A stretch of 64,000 bases of DNA from Linyphia triangularis (lineage: Eukaryota; Arthropoda; Arachnida; Araneae; Linyphiidae). The notes beneath the pieces were generated by a model, which was not told the origin of the DNA, did not search any database, and was given only the letters and a program-made list of their open reading frames with translations. Location of the stretch: positions 85,292,670 through 85,356,669 of the forward strand of contig OZ021729.1 of assembly GCA_963978545.1 (NCBI GenBank), given 5' to 3'. Of this stretch, positions 58,617 through 64,000 are shown piece after piece (position 1 is the stretch's first letter; the number at the start of each line of letters is the position of its first letter). A program made the translations under genes and the position numbers.

Positions 58617-58769
58617 CAGGAGCCCCAGCAGAAGCCTCCCACCCCCACTCCCCTCGCGCCTCCCCCCAAAGCACCACCACCACCACCACCTAGTCAGCCT
58701 TTCACTGCCATCTTTGGTGCACCCATAAAGACATCCTCCAAGAACAGCTCGCCACCTCCTAAAGCAAAG
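58617..58769 (+). CDS. ENL/AF9 (ear): ENL/AF9 linker exon 2 (proline-rich)
   Basis: 153 nt, 51 codons, phase 0. Acceptor CCTCTTGCAG|CAGGAG, donor GCAAAG|GTAAGA. Encodes QEPQQKPPTPTPLAPPPK and then a run of six prolines, SQPFTAIFGAPIKTSS and NSSPPPKAK. It is a disordered Pro/Lys linker with a short non-repetitive FTAIFGAPIK core that could be a docking motif. Like the previous exon it opens with CAG GAG after a CAG acceptor. Confidence 0.86.
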
Positions 58770-60133
58770 GTAAGACATTTGCGTACATAAATTTTTGATT
58801 TTTAAATGTGGTTCCCACGGTTATTGAAAGTGCTTAATATTTTTAAACTTGTTTTCCAGGCCTTAAAAGTACTTGAATATGACTAAATGACCTTAAAAGT
58901 ACTTGAAAATCCGTAGAGGTTACAAATTGAGAGTCGTGTTACAAATGTCCCTCAAAAATGTGTTTGAGGAAAATGGTCTTTTTAGTTGGTTTTATTATGG
59001 ACTTGAGTGACTCTACATTTGTTATTAAATAATGTAAAATTATGTAACCCATAAAAACTAAGTTTTTAATATCAATCCTTTATATACATTGCCAATTTTT
59101 ATATTCATTAACTTAGCGCCAATTCTGTTGCCAGCGTGTGCTTTTTTTTTAATATTTAAAATTAAATGCAAATACCATCTCAAACAGCCAAATATGTGGT
59201 AAAGTACTTTTCAAAATTTATTCATTGAAAATGAATGTGAATTTATGCACTCGCATCCAAATATCTTTTATTTATTCTGATTGAAACAATTTTATTATTT
59301 ATTTATTAAAACAAATTTGGCAACAGGAAAGAGTTTCTTCAATAATCAGAATTTCTCAGAAAAGAAAACTTTTATTTCTTAAAGTAGTTAGGATTTAATT
59401 TTTATGAAATTTCCTTTATTTTAAAAAGATGACCATAAAGTTTTTCTGCATGGATATATTTTTAAAGAAAGAATCTTAAAAAAGTTCAAAACCATTCAAC
59501 AGAAATTTAAAAAATGATTTAAAAAAATGTCTTTTACTTTTTTGGTCTTAAAATATCTTGAACCAAATGAGCATCAAATCTCACAACATATCATTTTGTG
59601 CAAAGAAGCATGTTTAAAGAAGCTATCATATTTCAACCCTTATTAAACTTTGTACAAAAAATCAATATTTTTTCAAGACTAACTAATATTTTTAAATTCC
59701 TTTTATTAACTTCGATTTTGTATGTCTGTTGATTGCCGGCAAATCTGCGAGACATACGTCCATTTTAAGAAATATTTTTAAAGTAAATAATGTTTATGTC
59801 CAATATTTATAACGCATTTTGCTGTTCTGTTGAATCATTTTTCCGTAACGTTGTTGCGAAAATAGAAGAGATGATAAGGCAAGTAGTTCTGTTGCGTTGA
59901 TAGCCTTCAAGCAGTGATCCTGGGTTAAGGAAAGTTGAAACTCAAATGTTTTAAAGATTACTTGATCACTTGAAGAGAAATTGATGGTTTTTATTTCAAA
60001 CTGTTCAATGGTTGCATGAGCAGAAGTAAAACATTTTTTATTATCTATTTTCATCAATTTTTTTAAATAATATTTATTGCAGAACGGTTATGCATCGAAA
60101 TTTTACTTAATATTAAACTTTGTTTCTATCTAG
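58770..60133 (+). other. Last ENL/AF9 intron
   Basis: 1,364 nt. It starts with a fragment of the CAGGGTTCCCAC family (58808-58921) and holds a minus-strand D2 fragment (about 59030-59345). The rest is AT-rich and unremarkable. Confidence 0.9.
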
Positions 60134-62641
60134 GGATCTGGATCATCTAGTCACTCAAAGGGTAAAATCGCTCCTACCGCCTCATCGGTCATCAAGGACT
60201 CAAAACCTAAGGCTCCCCACCATCCTCCAAAAGAGGCCACCAAGGAGTCTCGTCACTCTTCAAAGGATCCCTCCTCGTCCTCTTCAAAAGAAGGCTACAA
60301 CGCGATAAAAGAGGAACCATTCTCAAAAGAGGGGCCAGCTCCCCTAAAAGACTCCTCCCACCATTCATCTTCCAAGGACCCTCATCGTTCAAAGAAATCC
60401 TCTAAGCATTCTTCTAAAAGTCACAATTCCTCATCCAAGGACAGTCGTCCACACAAGTCCAAACAATCTTCCTCTCACCATCCTTCTAAAGAGGTTCCAA
60501 AAAGCTCGCCTGCTCTTAAAGAATCGTCTGCTCCTCCTAAAGAATTATCTGCTCCTCCTAAGGTGTCAACTGTTCCTTCTAAGGAGTCATCTGTTCCTAA
60601 GCCATCTCCTGTTCCCAAAGCATCCCCTGCTCCTAAGGCATCCCCTGCACATAAGGAGTCCTCTGTTCCTAAAGCATCACCTGCTCATAAGGAATCCTCT
60701 GTCCCTAAGGCTTCCCCTGCTCATAAAGCATCCCCAGCCCCTAAGGCATCTCCTGCTACTAAGACATCTTTTGCTCCGAAAGCATCTCCTGCTCATAAGG
60801 TGTCTTCTGCTCACAAGGGGATTCCTGCTCCAAAGACAACTGCTCCTAAAGAGTCTTCTGCTCCAAAGACATCTTCTGCCCCGAAGGAGTCTTTTGTTCC
60901 AAAAGCGTCCCTTACTGTTAAAGAGTCTTCTGCTCCTTCTAAAGAGTCAAAAGAGCAGCGTCCAGTAAGCAAGGAGTCACACCATTCCTTGAAGGAACAC
61001 AAACGCAGCAAGGAGTCATCGTCTCACTACCGACCTAAAGAGTCCAAGAGTGGGACTAAAGAGTCCCATCGACCCACTTCTAAGGAGCATAGTTCCTCCA
61101 AGGATTCACAGAAAATCTTCAAGAAATCTCCGGTTCTGAACAAGAGCTCGTCGCACGTCCCGGAATCCCAGAAGAGCTTAGCCCATCCTTTGAAAGAGCC
61201 CAAGGATTCTGTTCGTCCAGAACAATCTAAGGCCACCACGAAGCCATTGAAACAGTCCAAGACTGAGAAGGCAACCAAGCCCATCAAGAGGCCTTCTCCC
61301 ACAGTACCGCATGGTGCACCACCAGAGAAGAAAAAAAAGAAATCTCCAACTCCTGAGGTCCGCGAGAAGTCCAGTCTGGCTAAACCAACATCTAAAGATG
61401 TTAAGAGTGAGGAGCGGCATACCATTGTCAAAAAAGAGAAGGTACCTAAAAAACAATCCCCTCCTCCACCTTCCCAGCCAAAAGAGACTCCTAAGCCCCA
61501 AAGGCCTCCGAGTCCCCCTCCTGCCCCAAAGTACGAGTCCCCGCCTAAGTCACCCTCCTCCTCGTCCTCCTCTTCCAGTTCAGACTCTGACTCTGAATCT
61601 AAGAAGAGTGGCTCCGTGCGCGCACAGTACAGCAGCCCCCCTTCAAGCATCTCTGAAACTTCCCTGGAAGGAGCACGTCCATATGTGAACCCCCCAGTCC
61701 GACTTTCGCCAGTTCCAAGCACAGATTCCTCAGACTCTTCTTCACTCTCCCCAGTTTTGGAGGACTCTGGCTCAGAGTCTCCACCTCTTCAAAGGAGGCT
61801 TTCCAGTGAGTCCCCTACCCCTCCTCCACCAAAAAGAGTTCTCTCGAGTGAATCTCCTTCACCTCCACAGAGCCACCGAAGCAAGCCACCTTGCCGGAGC
61901 AGATCAAGATCACCACTGCCTCCCCGGAGCAAATTGCCACCATCCTATAGGAGCGTATCAAGATCCCCACCTTTTCGCCATAGCAGATCCAGATCACCGC
62001 CTTCTCACCAGAGCAGATCCAGATCGCCATCATTGCATCGGAGCCGATCGAGATCACCATTATCACACCGGAGCAGATCTAGATCACCACCATCCCACCG
62101 GAGCAGATCGAGATCACCCACATCGGTAGCGAGTCAGACACCCCCATCTCACAGGAGCAGATCTCCGCCAAGTCTACCTAGCCCGAGCTCCCGAAGCAGC
62201 GACTCTGACGATATGGACTTGGACAGTTCCGATTCAGAGCCAGAAATGGATCCTGCCCCTAGATTGGAGTCGCCTGTTTCGAGGCTCGAAGATTCTCACC
62301 ACTACCACCATGCTCACAAGTCCTCCAAGCATAAGTCGTCAAGCCACTATGTCCACGACCCTAATCGCAATAATAATAACAACAACCACCACCATCACCA
62401 CCACCACCATTATTCTAACCACCCCCTAAACCCACTGAACAACGACCACTGCAGAGAACTTATCCTGCTTCAACGTAAGATAATGACGAGCAGAGACACA
62501 AACCTGTTGCAGAAAGTGGTAGATATCATAGAGCAGACCGGAAACTTTGAGATCTCGGCGTCGACTTTCGACTTCGACCTCCTGTCTCTTGATCCGGTCA
62601 CCGTGAAGAAGCTGATGTTTTTGGTGTCTATGACTCTCTGA
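60134..62641 (+). CDS. ENL/AF9 (ear): ENL/AF9 terminal exon: disordered KES/SP/RS region and AHD
   Basis: 835 codons to TGA, opened by TTTCTATCTAG|GGATCT in frame. Exon residues ~1-140: Ser/Lys/His-rich (KESxHSSKDP). ~144-275: degenerate tandem KESSxPKASPAPK units. ~395-417: basic PPEKKKKKSP, a likely nuclear localisation signal. ~473-492: poly-Ser then DSDSES, comparable to the Ser/acidic part of AF9. ~585-672: RS-type repeats of ten residues (SRSRSP plus spacer). ~745-760: Asn then His runs. ~762-835: the AHD, RELILLQRKIMTSRD, LLQKVVDIIEQTGNF and STFDFDLLSLDPVTVKKL, matching the AF9/ENL C-terminus that folds on AF4, DOT1L, CBX8 or BCOR. Family membership is secure; long repeat-rich linkers vary between species. 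Confidence 0.96.
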   Translation, partial: GSGSSSHSKGKIAPTASSVIKDSKPKAPHHPPKEATKESRHSSKDPSSSSSKEGYNAIKEEPFSKEGPAPLKDSSHHSSSKDPHRSKKSSKHSSKSHNSSSKDSRPHKSKQSSSHHPSKEVPKSSPALKESSAPPKELSAPPKVSTVPSKESSVPKPSPVPKASPAPKASPAHKESSVPKASPAHKESSVPKASPAHKASPAPKASPATKTSFAPKASPAHKVSSAHKGIPAPKTTAPKESSAPKTSSAPKESFVPKASLTVKESSAPSKESKEQRPVSKESHHSLKEHKRSKESSSHYRPKESKSGTKESHRPTSKEHSSSKDSQKIFKKSPVLNKSSSHVPESQKSLAHPLKEPKDSVRPEQSKATTKPLKQSKTEKATKPIKRPSPTVPHGAPPEKKKKKSPTPEVREKSSLAKPTSKDVKSEERHTIVKKEKVPKKQSPPPPSQPKETPKPQRPPSPPPAPKYESPPKSPSSSSSSSSSDSDSESKKSGSVRAQYSSPPSSISETSLEGARPYVNPPVRLSPVPSTDSSDSSSLSPVLEDSGSESPPLQRRLSSESPTPPPPKRVLSSESPSPPQSHRSKPPCRSRSRSPLPPRSKLPPSYRSVSRSPPFRHSRSRSPPSHQSRSRSPSLHRSRSRSPLSHRSRSRSPPSHRSRSRSPTSVASQTPPSHRSRSPPSLPSPSSRSSDSDDMDLDSSDSEPEMDPAPRLESPVSRLEDSHHYHHAHKSSKHKSSSHYVHDPNRNNNNNNHHHHHHHHYSNHPLNPLNNDHCRELILLQRKIMTSRDTNLLQKVVDIIEQTGNFEISASTFDFDLLSLDPVTVKKLMFLVSMTL
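60563..60960 (+). repeat. Coding tandem repeat (KESS-PK / PAPKASPA units)
   Basis: Degenerate 5- to 8-codon units of Lys, Glu/Ala, Ser and Pro, repeated about 25 times within the terminal exon. Silent variation between units suggests expansion followed by drift. Confidence 0.85.
61890..62130 (+). repeat. Coding 30-bp repeats (RS domain)
   Basis: Units of ten codons, e.g. SRSRSPxSHR, six or more in a row with period 30 bp, giving an RS-like domain as in splicing factors. I recall no such domain in human AF9 or ENL. Confidence 0.88.
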
Positions 62642-64000
62642 TATGTCTGTGTGAGCTGCTCTGTTACTTACCCAGGATGAATGTGTGTACACCAGTGAGT
62701 TATAGAATGTCAGGGTTCGTGCTTAATTCCCCCTCCTAATTTACATATCTTTACTCTAAAAGGTATTTCCTTAAAGTGTCTTTTAAAAACTTCATTGATA
62801 ATTTTCCTTTTAACAAATGCTGATCTTAAATGCGCTTTTTTCTCTCTTCAAATTTGTTGATTGGGTTCACCAAGTATTAGTTTAGTACACAATGCAAATT
62901 TTAAAAAATTCTCTCATTGGGTTATAACCCCGGATTTCATTCTAAACAAGGAAAGTTTGCTGAAGAATAAATTGAACTCATTCATAAAAAAATAACATGC
63001 TTGTGATTGTTTAGTAACCTAAGTGCACCATTTGCACATAAATACAAAGTTTATATGCACCACCAATACGTTTAAATCTTGTAAACTACTTATTTATTTT
63101 GACTAAAAATTTATTTTGCTTACTCACAAAATGATCTATAGCAATTTTGATGTATAGTTTGTTTCCTAAATACATTCTAAATATTTCTATTTTTGGTAAA
63201 ATTAATTTTTTTTGTTCATTTTAAGTTAGTTTTGTAGTCGGTCATTTTAATTTGTAGTCAGTCCTTGTGAAGTCGCACGAACCCTGAACGCGCGAGTGCA
63301 ATTGGATCGCACGAACAAATCACTGTTTCTTAGGGCAACACCATCTGGATACTTATCTTTGTTTATATTGAAACTTTACTTGAGTTTTTATTTATTTCAT
63401 AAAAGAAGCTATCCGGTGAGGGGCTTCGAAAAGTTTTATTTAAAATGTATTTGCATTATTAAGTTTTGTTTGGTATTGAATTATCCAAAAAAATTTAAAT
63501 TCATCAGGTTTGAAGCCTCTTACATTATTCTTCCGAGGAAATTTCTTAATCTGTCTCAATAGTTTCAATTTGGTATAAATGCAATGCCCATGAAATATGA
63601 TTAAAAAAATATTGTTTTATATCCTTATAAATTATTGGATGGATGCCAGCATAGCTCTTTACCTTTATTCAAATATATTTTTGTTGATAAGGTTAATTGC
63701 TATCTGGTTGAGATGTACAATGTTCCATTGCACTCATGAATATGTGTGATTTACCAATGACACCCAAGAATGATTGTTTTTATTCTTAAATATTTCACTA
63801 TCTTCTATTGCTTCATCCTATGCCTGAATGGATAAATGCAGATAAATAGTAGTAACAAATGTATTATTGAATTTTGTCCTTGTCTTTTAAAAATGTGTAC
63901 TGATCATTAAAAACGAAAAATATTTACTGACTTTTTCTGTAAGCTTGACTTTTCCTAGTGAGATTTCCATACCTTTGTAATTTTTTTGTTTGATTGTGAT
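62642..64000 (+). other. ENL/AF9 3' UTR and downstream
   Basis: AT-rich. A canonical AATAAA at 62966-62971 is the first plausible poly-A signal, giving a 3' UTR of roughly 350 nt. A later ATTAAA occurs near 63906. No further gene is recognised to the end of the window. Confidence 0.55.

Noticed and set aside
61027..61722. 231-codon minus-strand ORF opposite the ENL/AF9 terminal exon
   Set aside because: Antisense shadow of biased Ser/Pro/Lys codons; no family resemblance.

Overview
This is an AT-rich eukaryotic window with long introns, dense transposon debris and many poly-A/T and TA microsatellites. Two conserved animal genes are recognisable. The tRNA-derived SINEs and the non-LTR-type RNase H protein resemble those of arachnids as I remember them, so an arthropod, perhaps an araneoid spider, is my best guess. 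This is an inference; no species marker is present.

Layout. (1) The 5' half of a minus-strand GRWD1 gene (ribosome biogenesis / histone-binding WD40 protein): exon 1 at 6433-6661, exon 2 at 3121-3395, exon 3 at 995-1205, with the rest beyond the left edge. All visible junctions keep the frame. (2) An intergenic stretch, 6662-15831, that holds repeats; the first coding exon of the next gene should lie here but was not identified with confidence. (3) A plus-strand ENL/AF9-family gene (MLLT1/MLLT3, Drosophila ear): YEATS exons at 15832-16009 and 19235-19455, a 34.7-kb intron, two small low-complexity exons at 54191-54319 and 58617-58769, and a 2.5-kb terminal exon at 60134-62641 that ends in the ANC1-homology (AHD) domain. 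The YEATS domain reads acylated histone H3 and the AHD recruits elongation or DOT1L partners, so this protein links chromatin marks to transcription elongation.

The introns are a museum of mobile elements: short TIR families that I could delimit by target-site duplications (TSDs), two tRNA-derived SINE families, inverted solo LTRs, a dead mariner, foldback elements, degenerate GC-richer arrays and a tandem repeat with a period of about 145-150 bp. Several are nested, which gives a relative order of insertion.

The most unusual object is at 51310-52448: a TIR-bounded element whose interior carries an intact 262-codon RNase H reading frame of non-LTR-retrotransposon type. A related element without that ORF sits at 47668-48321 and itself carries a long near-perfect hairpin. 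A second point of interest is a compact CpG-rich promoter-like island (about 42770-43110) inside the 34.7-kb intron, downstream of the YEATS exons and upstream of the AHD exons.
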